DNA of 18,473 nucleotides from contig CAJUJY010000066.1 in the NCBI GenBank assembly GCA_910586555.1, positions 1 through 18,473 of the forward strand, in the 5' to 3' direction. The DNA is from an uncultured Lachnospiraceae bacterium (GTDB lineage: Bacteria; Bacillota; Clostridia; Lachnospirales; Lachnospiraceae). Position 1 is the stretch's first letter. Each line of letters opens with the position of its first letter. Below are positions 7,442-15,697 of this stretch, piece by piece. A program made the position numbers and the translations under genes. Below the pieces are notes generated by a model. The model was not told where the DNA came from. It saw only the letters and a program-made list of their open reading frames with translations, and did not search any database.

Positions 7442-10400
7442 TTTGTGCTCCTTCCATTCCATTGCTTTCCGAATAATTCTGCAATGTTTCTTCTATAACA
7501 CTTTCTGGCACTGGTTCCACTTTGCCAAGAAAAAGGTCAAAATCATTCATTGTCATAAGTATTTTACGTGGCTTTGTACCCTCCGCAGGCCCTACAACAC
7601 CTGCCTTATGGAGCTGGTCTATAATTCTTCCAGCCCTGTTAAAACCTATTGAAAAACGCCTCTGTAACTGTCCGGCAGCAGCTCTTTCTGACTCAATTAC
7701 AAACCTTCCTGCATCTTCAAAATATTCGTCCCTGTCAGATTTAGGTTCTTTCTGCTCTGGTGTTACAGCTTCAGCCTCAACTATTTCAGTTACATTATCA
7801 TTATAATCTGGTTCTGCATTATTATTACGCAGAAATTCAACAACTTTGCTTACTTCTTTATCTGATATAAATGCACCCTGTACACGTACTGGTTCCGAAT
7901 AGCCTGAAGGGAAGAAAAGCATGTCACCTTTGCCAATAAGTTTTTCTGCACCGCTTTTATCAAGTATTGTACGTGAATCTACTGCTGATGATACTGAAAA
8001 TGCTATTCTTGAAGGAATATTTGCCTTAATAATACCTGTAATAACATTAACAGAAGGACGCTGTGTTGCAAGTACAAGATGAATCCCTGCTGCCCTTGCA
8101 AGCTGTGCAAGCCTGCATACAGCATCTTCAACTTCTTTGGAAGCAACCATCATAAGATCTGCAAATTCATCTACTATTATTACAAGGGAAGGCATTTTTA
8201 AATACCCTGCTTTTTCTGGTTCTGGCACAGTTTTTATCTTTTTATTATAACCCGTAATATTGCGTACACCAAGTTCTGTAAACTTATTATACCTGTCCAT
8301 CATTTCACGTACTGCCCAGTTAAGCGCAGCAGATGCCTCTTTTGGATCTGTCACAACAGGGCAGAAAAGATGTGGTATGCCATTATAAACACTAAGTTCC
8401 ACTACTTTTGGATCAATCATTATAAGTTTAACATCACAAGGGTCTGCTTTATATAAAATACTCATTATAAGGGTATTGATACATACAGATTTACCTGAAC
8501 CAGTAGCACCAGCAATAAGCAGGTGTGGCATTTTAGCAATGTCTGTTATAATAATTTTGCCGCCAATATCCTTTCCAACTGCAAATGTAACAGGTGATTT
8601 GGAATTTATAAATTCCTCATTTTCAACAAGTTCACGGAACCCTACCGAACCAGGTTCAGGGTTTGGTACTTCAATGCCTACTGCTGATTTGCCAGGTATA
8701 GGGGCTTCAATCCTTATGCTCTGTGCTGCAAGGCTTAATTTAAGGTCATCTGCAAGGTTTGTTATTTTATTGACCCTTACACCCTGTTCAGGGAAAAGTT
8801 CATACCTTGTAACTGTAGGGCCACATGTTACAGCACCCATATTTACATTTACATTGAAACTTTTAAGGGTTTCCTGTAATTTAACTGCTGTATTACGTAA
8901 ATCATCATCAGTCATTCCATTAGAAGAATCCATTGGAAGATTAAGAAGTAAAGGCTCTGGGAAAATATATTCTGGTTCTGGAAGTTCTGCAAGTGCTGCC
9001 TCTTTACTGTCATTTAATGCATTAAATGTACCAGAAGCAGAAACGTAATTATCACCGCCTATCCTTCCATGGTTTTCCAAGGCCTCCGGCCTTTTATATA
9101 AAGACACACCAGAAGGCCGTTCTTTTACCTTTGCAGGAATTTCTTCTGGTATTACATCTGCTGCCGCTTCTTTTATAGTTTCTTCTGTTATTTCCATTGT
9201 TTTTTCTTTTTGAAGGTTTTCTTCTTGAAGGCTGTTCTCTTTTGTTTCTGTTCCAGGTATACTTCCTTTCGTTTCCTGGAATCTGTCCTGTAAATTTTCT
9301 GGTGTATATTCTTCTGGTACTTTCTGCATGCCTGCTGTCTTTTTACTGGTATCTTCTTCTATGCTGTTACTAGTGTTGTTTTCTGTATTAAAGCTTTCAT
9401 CTTGAATTTTATTATTAATGCTTTTTACCAGGGGGTTATCTTTTACTGCCTCATTAATTTTACCAGTATTTCCAGTGCCTTTGTTAATGCCCTCTTTTAC
9501 GTTTTCTGTAAAACTATCCTTAATGCCTTTGCTGGCATTATCCTCTACAGCCCTTGCAAACACCAGGCTGTCATTAATATAATCCGTAGCAAAGCCTGTA
9601 GCAGTGCCAGGGCTGTCATTTTCTACTGTAATATTTGTTTCTTTAAAATCCTTAATAGGAAATAATGGTTCCTGCCCTGTTTCCTGTATTATATTTCTTT
9701 TCTTGCCAAATTTTTTATTTAATTCATCACGGAAAACAGGAATGTTCTCTAAATTCTTTCTGCGCCTTTCTTCACCACTTTCCTCTTTTACAGGGCTGCT
9801 AACGGGATTATTAATTTCTATATCTGGCTGGTTATTAGTAAAAATTTCTGTTTTTATATTTCCTGCCTGGGAAGGCCTTTTAATTTCTGGTGGTTCTTTA
9901 GGCATAGTTTTCTTCTTTGGAGTTGTATTGCCTGCCTGGTTTCCAGAATTGTTTCCTGAAACAATTTCTTCCATTGTACTGTTGGCAAGTGCCTCTTTAC
10001 GCCTGTTTTCTTCTATTTCATCAAGCGTCATATTCATTTCCATAAGGTTTACTGTCTGCATTACAGGTGTCTGTCTTTTTACTGGCTGGCGTTTTATAGA
10101 AGACTGTGGCATTACACGGTATGAGGGTTCTTTATAGTCCCTGCCACCGCTTATTTCTTCATATGTGTCCTCCATCTCCTGTTTATATGCATTTTTTTTG
10201 CGGATTGCAGCCATAAACTCCATTCCATGAAAAATAAACAGGCACAAGATAAACAATGCAATCATTACCACTATTGCGCCAACTTCTCCTGTAATACCCG
10301 AAAATATACTGCTTATAAATCTTCCAAGCAAGCCGGCACTGCCTTTGCCGCCATTTAGTACATCATTTAATGTAAGATCCATACATTCAAAATATTTCTT

Positions 10401-10907
10401 ATGAAGTACATGGTTACTTGTATAATATTCTGAAATTATTTCCTGTCCTGACAGTAAATCTGAAATGCCAAGAAGCAGCCACATTGCGGCTACAAAGCTT
10501 ATTAATTTTCTTGGCACACGGCGGTCGTAAGGGTTTGCAAGCCCGAATATATAGCCAATAATTATCCCGGCTGGCAAAAGCCATGCACTCCACCCAAAAA
10601 CCCCAAATAACAGGCCGCCAAAAATTTTACCTACAATCCCTCCAAGACCAAAGTAGCTAAGGTACAGAAACACTGCAAATATAGCCATTACAAGAAGTGT
10701 TATGGCTGTTTCAAATGCCATTTTGTCTTTATATTCATTGACATCCTCTATTTTACGCTGTTGTATCCTTTCCTTATCAGCCTTGGTTTTTTTACTTGCC
10801 GCAGCAGGCTTTTTTGTTCCCTGGCTTCTGCCTTTTTTACTGGCAGCTGTCTGGGACTTTGGCCCTTTTTTTGTCCTTGTAGTAGTAGAACTGTTTGCCG
10901 CCGCCAT
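7431..10907 (-). CDS. spoIIIE: DNA translocase FtsK/SpoIIIE
   Basis: This is a membrane-anchored, ATP-driven double-stranded DNA pump that clears chromosomes from the division or sporulation septum. The 1158-aa protein has a basic N-tail (1-65), four membrane segments (about 66-86, 91-123, 134-152, 208-228), and a very long polar linker (about 235-640) rich in Asn, Glu, Lys and Thr. The RecA-like motor has Walker A GATGSGKS near residue 803 and Walker B VIIVDEFADL near 914. LATQRPSVNVITG and an SSAVDSRTILD segment follow, and the C-terminal gamma winged helix lies at about 1070-1125 (LQRRFSIGFNRAGRIIDQL). The ATG is preceded by AGGAGAG. It lies 84 nt after uppP, likely in one operon. Whether it serves division (FtsK) or sporulation (SpoIIIE) cannot be told from the sequence alone. 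Confidence 0.96.
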   Translation of the reverse strand: MAAANSSTTTRTKKGPKSQTAASKKGRSQGTKKPAAASKKTKADKERIQQRKIEDVNEYKDKMAFETAITLLVMAIFAVFLYLSYFGLGGIVGKIFGGLLFGVFGWSAWLLPAGIIIGYIFGLANPYDRRVPRKLISFVAAMWLLLGISDLLSGQEIISEYYTSNHVLHKKYFECMDLTLNDVLNGGKGSAGLLGRFISSIFSGITGEVGAIVVMIALFILCLFIFHGMEFMAAIRKKNAYKQEMEDTYEEISGGRDYKEPSYRVMPQSSIKRQPVKRQTPVMQTVNLMEMNMTLDEIEENRRKEALANSTMEEIVSGNNSGNQAGNTTPKKKTMPKEPPEIKRPSQAGNIKTEIFTNNQPDIEINNPVSSPVKEESGEERRRKNLENIPVFRDELNKKFGKKRNIIQETGQEPLFPIKDFKETNITVENDSPGTATGFATDYINDSLVFARAVEDNASKGIKDSFTENVKEGINKGTGNTGKINEAVKDNPLVKSINNKIQDESFNTENNTSNSIEEDTSKKTAGMQKVPEEYTPENLQDRFQETKGSIPGTETKENSLQEENLQKEKTMEITEETIKEAAADVIPEEIPAKVKERPSGVSLYKRPEALENHGRIGGDNYVSASGTFNALNDSKEAALAELPEPEYIFPEPLLLNLPMDSSNGMTDDDLRNTAVKLQETLKSFNVNVNMGAVTCGPTVTRYELFPEQGVRVNKITNLADDLKLSLAAQSIRIEAPIPGKSAVGIEVPNPEPGSVGFRELVENEEFINSKSPVTFAVGKDIGGKIIITDIAKMPHLLIAGATGSGKSVCINTLIMSILYKADPCDVKLIMIDPKVVELSVYNGIPHLFCPVVTDPKEASAALNWAVREMMDRYNKFTELGVRNITGYNKKIKTVPEPEKAGYLKMPSLVIIVDEFADLMMVASKEVEDAVCRLAQLARAAGIHLVLATQRPSVNVITGIIKANIPSRIAFSVSSAVDSRTILDKSGAEKLIGKGDMLFFPSGYSEPVRVQGAFISDKEVSKVVEFLRNNNAEPDYNDNVTEIVEAEAVTPEQKEPKSDRDEYFEDAGRFVIESERAAAGQLQRRFSIGFNRAGRIIDQLHKAGVVGPAEGTKPRKILMTMNDFDLFLGKVEPVPESVIEETLQNYSESNGMEGAQNGY

Positions 10908-10991
10908 TATGATAACTCTCCTTTTCTATAATTTCATAACCCCCCATGCTGCCCCTTTTGTGTACAAATACAATCCCTGCCTTGCCAGAGG

Positions 10992-11867
10992 TTATCCCAG
11001 GAAATTGTATCCCGTTGCAATCCCGCCTGCTATTATACAATATATAGCAAAATATTTATACTTTTTGCCACGCACAAGCGCCATCATAAAACATATTGAG
11101 AAATATCCTGCAATAGCTGCTACAATAGCTGCTATAATACAGCTTGTAATATCTTCTTTTGCAATAATTCCTGGTGTAAAATCCTTAAGTTCTAAAACTA
11201 CAGCACCGAGTACAGCAGGTATTGACATTATAAATGAGTATTTAACAGCAAACTTTTTGTCAAAACCACATAAAATACAGGCTGTTATGGTAGTTCCTGA
11301 ACGTGAAATCCCAGGCATTACTGAAAGGCCCTGTGCTGCCCCGGTAATTACTGCACTGGCATAGGAAACTTCTTTTGGTTTCTTCTGGCCGGCATCTGCA
11401 ACATCTGCAATAACCAGGAATACTGCCGTAATAAAAAAACATATGCCTGGAACAATTATCATACCACTGGCTGCTTCAACAGCATCTGAAAGCAGGATTC
11501 CTATTATGCCAGTAGGTATTGTTGATACTATGACCAGCATTACAAATTTACGGTATGAGCTTTTTATTATATGCCTGTATGTCCTGCCACTTTTAAATAT
11601 TCTTGTAAAAAATATACATATATTAGCAAATATATCTGTTAAAATATGTACCCCTTCTGTAATTAATTTTGCTATATCCTTATGGAATGCTATAAAAATA
11701 GCAGCCAGTGTGCCCAAATGCAGCATTACATCAAAAAACAGGCCGCCATTTCCCAAGTTTGTACCAAGCACCTTCTGGATTATAACAAGGTGCCCCGAGC
11801 TGCTTACTGGCAGAAACTCAGCAAGCCCCTGCACCAGTCCAAGTATTACAGCTTTCCATACCGGCAT
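10992..11867 (-). CDS. uppP: Undecaprenyl-diphosphatase (BacA/UppP)
   Basis: This integral membrane phosphatase converts undecaprenyl diphosphate to the monophosphate lipid carrier used for peptidoglycan and other wall polymers; overproduction is known to raise bacitracin tolerance. The 291-aa protein shows the family's active-site segments: Q13-GLAEFLPVSSSGHL at residues 13-27 and MPGISRSGTT near 185. Several hydrophobic helices and a charged loop around residues 80-100 fill the rest. I choose the ATG at 11867. AAGGAG at about 11877-11882 is 9 nt upstream of it, whereas the GTG at 11876 touches that site. It seems to head the uppP-spoIIIE-ATP-grasp transcription unit. No convincing -35/-10 pair was found upstream; CCTTTATTTAAAGG (11949-11962) is a palindrome in the promoter region. 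Confidence 0.95.
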   Translation of the reverse strand: MPVWKAVILGLVQGLAEFLPVSSSGHLVIIQKVLGTNLGNGGLFFDVMLHLGTLAAIFIAFHKDIAKLITEGVHILTDIFANICIFFTRIFKSGRTYRHIIKSSYRKFVMLVIVSTIPTGIIGILLSDAVEAASGMIIVPGICFFITAVFLVIADVADAGQKKPKEVSYASAVITGAAQGLSVMPGISRSGTTITACILCGFDKKFAVKYSFIMSIPAVLGAVVLELKDFTPGIIAKEDITSCIIAAIVAAIAGYFSICFMMALVRGKKYKYFAIYCIIAGGIATGYNFLG

Positions 11868-12026
11868 AGGTAACACTCCTTACTGTTTTGTACTTTACCA
11901 TTTTAAGGTAACCATATTTATCTAATATATCATTCTTTTTGTTTAATTCCTTTATTTAAAGGCTTTCAAGCATATTTAAGAAAATTTTTACGACACTTTT
12001 ACGACATCACTTTAAGTTTTGATATC

Positions 12027-12338
12027 TTATGCCATATTGCACAATTTCTCAAATTTCTGCATTTCCTTTTCTTTCTCATCTTCTGTTACATGAACATATA
12101 AATCCATTGTCATAGATATATTAGCATGTCCAAGTATATTTTGCAACGTTTTAGGCTTCATTCCTGATTCAATACATCTTGTAGCAAAAGTATGTCTTAA
12201 TGTATGCATGGAAAATTTTTTAATACCAGCTTTATCACATAGTTTTTTTAAAATTTTATTGTAATTTGAATTAGATGATAGTTTTCCATTTCTGTTTAAA
12301 AATACATAGTCTGCAAATTCAAAAGAGCCTGGTACATA
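12027..12338 (-). pseudogene. C-terminal fragment of a tyrosine recombinase (integrase)
   Basis: The open frame has no start codon; a stop lies just upstream at 12339-12341. Its 103 residues match the catalytic C-terminus of phage or conjugative-element integrases. HTLRHTFATRCIESGM carries the H-x-x-R box, LQNILGHANISMTMDLYVHV carries the second His and the Tyr nucleophile, and a charged tail KEKEMQKFEKL follows. The N-terminal arm-binding and core-binding domains and the first catalytic Arg are missing. Integrase 3' ends normally sit next to an attachment site, so this is probably a scar of an excised or decayed mobile element. A direct repeat GTCGTAAAA (minus strand, about 11988-12006) lies just beyond its stop. 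Confidence 0.85.
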
Positions 12339-12366
12339 TTATAAATAATACTATAAACAGGCTCTT
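12323..12366. terminator. Hairpin with 9-bp perfect arms at the integrase-fragment boundary
   Basis: AAGAGCCTG (12323-12331) and CAGGCTCTT (12358-12366) are perfect reverse complements around a 26-nt AT-rich loop. Read on the minus strand the stem ends in CTCTTTT, so it could terminate transcription coming from nrdD-nrdG. It overlaps the broken 5' end of the integrase fragment, which suggests the break lies at or inside this element. The long loop makes it a weaker terminator than the others in the window. Confidence 0.5.
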
Positions 12367-12438
12367 GTTTCAATAAACTTTTATATATTTATATTTCAAT
12401 ATTTTTTAATACATAGGTTTCAAATTCTTTTCTTTTAA

Positions 12439-12617
12439 TTAAACATATGTTTCTATGTTCCTTCTGTTATCTGTTCTAGTTAAATATTGCTTTTCTTCTT
12501 TCTTTTTTGGCAACTTTTCCAACGGACACCAATCAGGCTTAAACGTTTCAATTTCTTTTGGTATTTCCATTGGTTCACATAACTGGTTATTTCCAGGGCA
12601 TATATATGGTCTTTGAA
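12439..12617 (-). pseudogene. C-terminal remnant of an unrelated small gene fused behind nrdG
   Basis: In a frame different from nrdG, this stretch reads as a sensible protein end without a start: FQRPYICPGNNQLCEP, then TFKPDWCPLEKLPKKKEEK, ending at the TAA at 12439-12441. The CP..C and KPDWCPL style recalls small Cys-containing hypothetical proteins common in phage and mobile regions of Lachnospiraceae; I cannot name the family. Its upstream edge, about 12617, coincides with the point where NrdG homology fades, so a junction between two formerly separate sequences is likely. Confidence 0.5.
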
Positions 12618-12983
12618 ATTATACCCGCTCCACAGCCATATTTTCTTGTCTGGAAACATCTTTTTACATTTACTGGCAATATTTGTAACTTCCCTTATAT
12701 TTTCTTCTGCAAGAGGTTCACCTCCAAGGATACTTATACGGTTTATATATGGCCTGTCTGCAAGCCTTAAAAATTTTTCCATTGTGTCTGGCGTCCATTT
12801 TTTCCCACCGTTAAAGTCCCATGTTTCCTGGTTAAAACAGTTTTTACAATGGAAATGGCAGCCCTGTACAAAAAGCGCAATGCCTATGCCATTGCCATTG
12901 CTTATATCCAGTTCCCTTATTGAAGCATACCTGATATTACCCCTCCTCCCTGCATTTATATTCATGGTTGTCAAGATGTACAA
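12480..12983 (-). pseudogene. nrdG: Anaerobic ribonucleotide reductase activase NrdG, damaged at both ends
   Basis: NrdG is the radical-SAM activase that installs the glycyl radical on NrdD. The core is clear: RYASIRELDISNG, the iron-sulfur motif C-x3-C-x2-C in GCHFHCKNCFN, ETWDFNGG, and SILGGEPLAEENI. Family similarity stops near GYNF (about 12616). The remaining frame to 12480 is a readthrough of foreign sequence, so roughly the last third of the usual protein is lost. The start is also odd: a fine ribosome binding site (GGAGGAGGGG, 12940-12949) precedes codon ATC at 12933-12935 where an ATG is expected. In-frame ATGs at 12965 and 12983 lie inside nrdD and lack such a site. Probably non-functional. 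Confidence 0.75.
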
Positions 12984-13881
12984 ATCTTTCTTTTATTTCC
13001 TGTGTGCGTCCCTGGTTCCAGAAATTAGTGCCAATGTACCCACATGTCCTGCGTGTGACATTCATTTTTGTTTTATCCCTGTTGCCGCAGGCAGGACACT
13101 CCCATTCCAGCCTGCCATCTGTGTCGGTAATCTTTATTTCACCATCATACCCACACACCTGGCAGTAGTTGCTTTTGGTATTCAGTTCTGCATACATTAT
13201 ATTTCCATAGATAAATTTAATTACAGACAGTACAGCATCTGTGTTATGTGTTAAATCTGCACATTCAATGTAACTGATTGCACCGCCAGGGCTTAATGCC
13301 TGGAACCTGCTTTCTAACTCCAGCTTTACAAAAGGGTTAATCTCCTCTGTTACATGGACATGGTAACTGTTTGTTATATAATTTTTGTCTGTTATGCCTT
13401 TTATAATTCCAAAACGCTTTTTAAGGCATGAGGCAAATTTGTATGTAGCAGATTCAATTGGCGTACCATAAAGACTGTAATCTGTATTTTCTGTTTCCTT
13501 CCAGCACCTGCATTTTTCATTTAATGCCTGCATTACCCGTAATCCAAATTCTGTCCCTTCCCCCTGGTCTGTATGTGAGTATCCTGTCATGTATTTTACA
13601 CATTCATAAAGACCTGCATACCCAAGCGAAATTGTTGAATAGCCATTATGGAGATACCTGTAAATTTTCTCACCTTTTTTAAGACGTGCAAGTGCGCCGT
13701 CCTGCCATAAGACAGGGGCAACATCTGACAATGTACCTTCCAGTCTTTCATGTCTTAATTTAAGGGCCTTATGGCATAATTCTGTACGTTCATCAAAAAT
13801 GTTCCAGAATGTTTCCATATCCCGCCCAGAAGACAATGCAATATCAACAAGGTTTACAGTAACAACCCCCTGGTTAAAACG
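12937..13881 (-). pseudogene. nrdD: Anaerobic ribonucleoside-triphosphate reductase NrdD, 3' part only
   Basis: Class III reductases make deoxyribonucleotides without oxygen using a glycyl radical. This 314-residue open frame is the C-terminal portion. It runs without a stop from the IS boundary (RFNQGVVTVNLVDIAL, codons 13837-13881) through YTDYSLYGTPIESA-like core sequence. It ends with the zinc site C-x2-C..C-x2-C (CQVCG and CPACG) and the glycyl-radical loop RRTCGYIG. A complete NrdD is around 700 residues, so more than half is missing, including the allosteric ATP-cone and the first half of the barrel. The reading frame ends exactly where the terminal repeat of the IS begins. Its stop overlaps the nrdG ribosome binding site, the normal nrdDG arrangement. 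Confidence 0.9.
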
Positions 13882-13932
13882 AGGCCGCTGAAAAACATTC
13901 TATTTTTTAATATTTAATTTTTGATGCATGCG

Positions 13933-13971
13933 AAAAATCCACCAGTTTTAAAATGGACTGATGGATTTTTT
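13933..13971. terminator. Bidirectional terminator inside the left end of the IS
   Basis: AAAAATCCACCAGT and ACTGATGGATTTTT form a stem with one mismatch around an AT-rich loop. It is flanked by A5 on one side and T6 on the other, so it can stop transcription in both directions. On the minus strand it ends the transposase transcript; on the plus strand it blocks read-in from nrdD-side DNA. Confidence 0.8.
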
Positions 13972-14015
13972 GTGATTCGGATAAAGTTTTTCTTCATTTC
14001 AAGTGATATATTCTA

Positions 14016-15479
14016 TTATTTTTCATTTATCAGCTTAATGATCCGCTTAAGATTGACTGCAAATATAGCCATTGCTCCCTGCATCTCCATGTTAATGAGG
14101 CCTGATGATGACGCCGTGTCATAACCATGCCTGTGCTTTAACTCGCTGTTTTTTGCTTCTATCTTATAACGCTCCTTCATTTTTTCTTTGAAGTGTTCTG
14201 TCTCCTGAAACTCTGCCTGTTTACTGTGGGCATCGCTTTTGAGGGTTTCACTGTATGTTTTCTTTTTCGCCCCTTCCTTATAACATCCATCCCTGTATGG
14301 GCAGCGTTTGCATTTCTCAACGTCAAAATAGTATGTCATGTGTGGATTTTTGTTCTCCTTTTCTTTCTCCCGCCTGTCCAGATATTTGTGAACTGCCAGA
14401 TGCCCTGCCTTACACTGGTACATTCCGGCATCTTTATTAAATTCAAATGCATCCTCTTTTGTCTGGTTTCCCTGCGTAATGATGCTGTTTAGTCTGGAAA
14501 TCAGTTCATAACCGCCGTCTTGTGCTGCTTCGATATTTTTCTGCCCGGAACAGGCTTTATCCCCAGTCACCATTTCCACTTCCAGCCCGGCTTCCTTGCT
14601 TTTGCGGACCAGTTCCGGCAGTTCTTTCCCATCTGTCTTTTCACCGCTGGTAACGGTGGCTGCTGTAATAATGCGTTCCTCACTCATTGCTATGTGTGTT
14701 TTATATCCAAAGAAAGCGGTATCTGCCGTTTTATGCCCCGTCTTTGCGTCCCCGTCTTTTGAAGTTTCGAGATGTTCAAGGTCATCGTTTACGGATTCCT
14801 CTAATAAATTCAGCCTTTCCTTTATTTTAGGATAACTGCACAGCTCTTCCTTTCCTTTGGCAACCGAAATCAGGGCATGGCAGTATTCCAGCTCTTTTTC
14901 CAAAGAGTTTTCTGTGTTTTTAGCTGGGAACTGCCCCTTCATTGATTCATCTATTTCATAAACGGTACGCCGCAGCTTCTTTGACTGCTCCATAAGTGCT
15001 TGTCTTGGCGTTTTCTGGTTGTACCTTGATTTTGTATGGGTTGCATCCACAATAATGGATCTTGATTTTAGAATGCCCTTTTCCAATGCAATCCGGACTG
15101 TTTTTGCAATCAGCATGTCTAACAGGTTCAGATCTTTCAGGCGCAGTTTACGGAATTTTGTCAGGGAGCTTGGATTAATGACTGTTTCTTCCGGTGCCAT
15201 ATCAAGAAAGTATTTGAAAGACATATCATATCTGGAGCGTTCCACAACATCAATATCAGATAAATCATAAATAGATTTCAGGAGCAGATATTTGAACATT
15301 CTGACAGGCGGGACTGCATTGCGTCCATTGTCAAGACAGTATTTATCAATAAGCTCTTCATAAACAGACCCAAAATCTACCAGTTCTTTTATTTGCCGAA
15401 GCAGGTTGTCTTTAGGAATGACTAATTCATATATGTCCATATAGGGACTCAATACTAATTTCTGCTGTTGCTCAACCAT
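14016..15479 (-). CDS. IS1182-family transposase (DDE)
   Basis: This 487-aa cut-and-paste transposase looks complete. The N-terminal DUF772-like domain (about 1-130) includes VPPVRMFKYLLLKSIYDLSD and FRKLRLKDL. The catalytic domain shows VDATHTKSRYN (first Asp, about residue 147), MVTGDKACSG (second Asp, about 304) and YKIEAKNSELKHRHGYD (Glu, about 441). A Cys-rich insert lies before the last motif (CKRCPYRDGC). The ATG is preceded by GGTGG. An internal promoter with TGG-TATAAT (-10 at 15508-15513) lies about 30 nt upstream. Base composition is somewhat richer in GC than the neighbouring intergenic DNA, in line with recent arrival. Confidence 0.95.
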   Translation of the reverse strand: MVEQQQKLVLSPYMDIYELVIPKDNLLRQIKELVDFGSVYEELIDKYCLDNGRNAVPPVRMFKYLLLKSIYDLSDIDVVERSRYDMSFKYFLDMAPEETVINPSSLTKFRKLRLKDLNLLDMLIAKTVRIALEKGILKSRSIIVDATHTKSRYNQKTPRQALMEQSKKLRRTVYEIDESMKGQFPAKNTENSLEKELEYCHALISVAKGKEELCSYPKIKERLNLLEESVNDDLEHLETSKDGDAKTGHKTADTAFFGYKTHIAMSEERIITAATVTSGEKTDGKELPELVRKSKEAGLEVEMVTGDKACSGQKNIEAAQDGGYELISRLNSIITQGNQTKEDAFEFNKDAGMYQCKAGHLAVHKYLDRREKEKENKNPHMTYYFDVEKCKRCPYRDGCYKEGAKKKTYSETLKSDAHSKQAEFQETEHFKEKMKERYKIEAKNSELKHRHGYDTASSSGLINMEMQGAMAIFAVNLKRIIKLINEK

Positions 15480-15480
15480 A

Positions 15481-15533
15481 ATACCACCACCTGTATTTGA
15501 TAGCTATATTATACCAGATTTAAGCGGTGGTAT
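15481..15533 (-). promoter_or_regulatory. IS promoter with an inverted repeat covering the transposase RBS
   Basis: On the minus strand, ATACCACC (15533-15526) precedes the TATAAT box (15513-15508) and its complement GGTGGTAT (15488-15481) is the ribosome binding region, one base before the ATG. Transcripts starting at the internal promoter (about 15501) lack the first arm. Transcripts entering from outside contain both arms and would bury the ribosome binding site in an 8-bp stem, extendable with wobble pairs. Confidence 0.6.
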
Positions 15534-15558
15534 CTACTTTTTCAGCGGCCTTTATTGT

Positions 15559-15697
15559 ACAAGGGTGTAGCTAATTAAATGGTTACACTCTTTTTTGTTG
15601 TGTGTGCTGTGGTTAATATGGTACTGGTGTTTGATGGCTGGTAAGGCCAAGATAAAAAGATAATACAGACTATTATATAATGCATTTATTGTTTTAA
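15559..15697 (+). repeat. Diverged direct repeat, left copy (with terminator)
   Basis: Similar in sequence to 17008-17119. Shared blocks in the same order are ACAAGGGTGTAGCTAA, ACTCTTTTTT-GTTG, TTAA-(N)-TGGTA(C/T)TGGT, TTT(G/T)ATGG, and TATAATG(C/T)ATTTAT followed by TTGTTTTA. A further shared block GCAACGC(C)TTAACAA occurs at 15925 and 17333, so similarity may extend patchily for over 300 bp. The copies bracket the regulator/toxin/antitoxin cassette. Confidence 0.65.
15563..15596 (+). terminator. Terminator in the left repeat copy
   Basis: GGGTGTAGC (15563-15571) pairs with GTTACACTC (15582-15590) with two G-T pairs, followed by TTTTTT. It begins 11 bp beyond the IS end. Its strand implies a plus-strand gene once lay upstream; that gene is now absent, replaced by the IS and nrdD side. 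Confidence 0.65.

Larger units (their letters stand above)
13882..15551 (-). mobile_element. IS1182-family insertion sequence, apparently intact
   Basis: The element is bounded by perfect 14-bp terminal inverted repeats: AGGCCGCTGAAAAA at 13882-13895 and its reverse complement at 15538-15551. The length of 1670 bp and a single DDE transposase suit the IS1182 group. Flanks are AAAACG on the left and TTATTG on the right, with no visible target duplication. The left flank is nrdD coding sequence and the right flank is not. The element therefore marks a rearrangement junction, for example an IS-adjacent deletion or recombination between two copies. Confidence 0.88.

Noticed and set aside
8476..10137. 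Plus-strand open frames opposite spoIIIE
   Set aside because: Antisense shadows of a conserved gene; hydrophobic or serine-rich chance composition.
13877..15556. Target-site duplication around the IS
   Set aside because: The flanks AAAACG and TTATTG share no duplicated sequence next to the terminal repeats.
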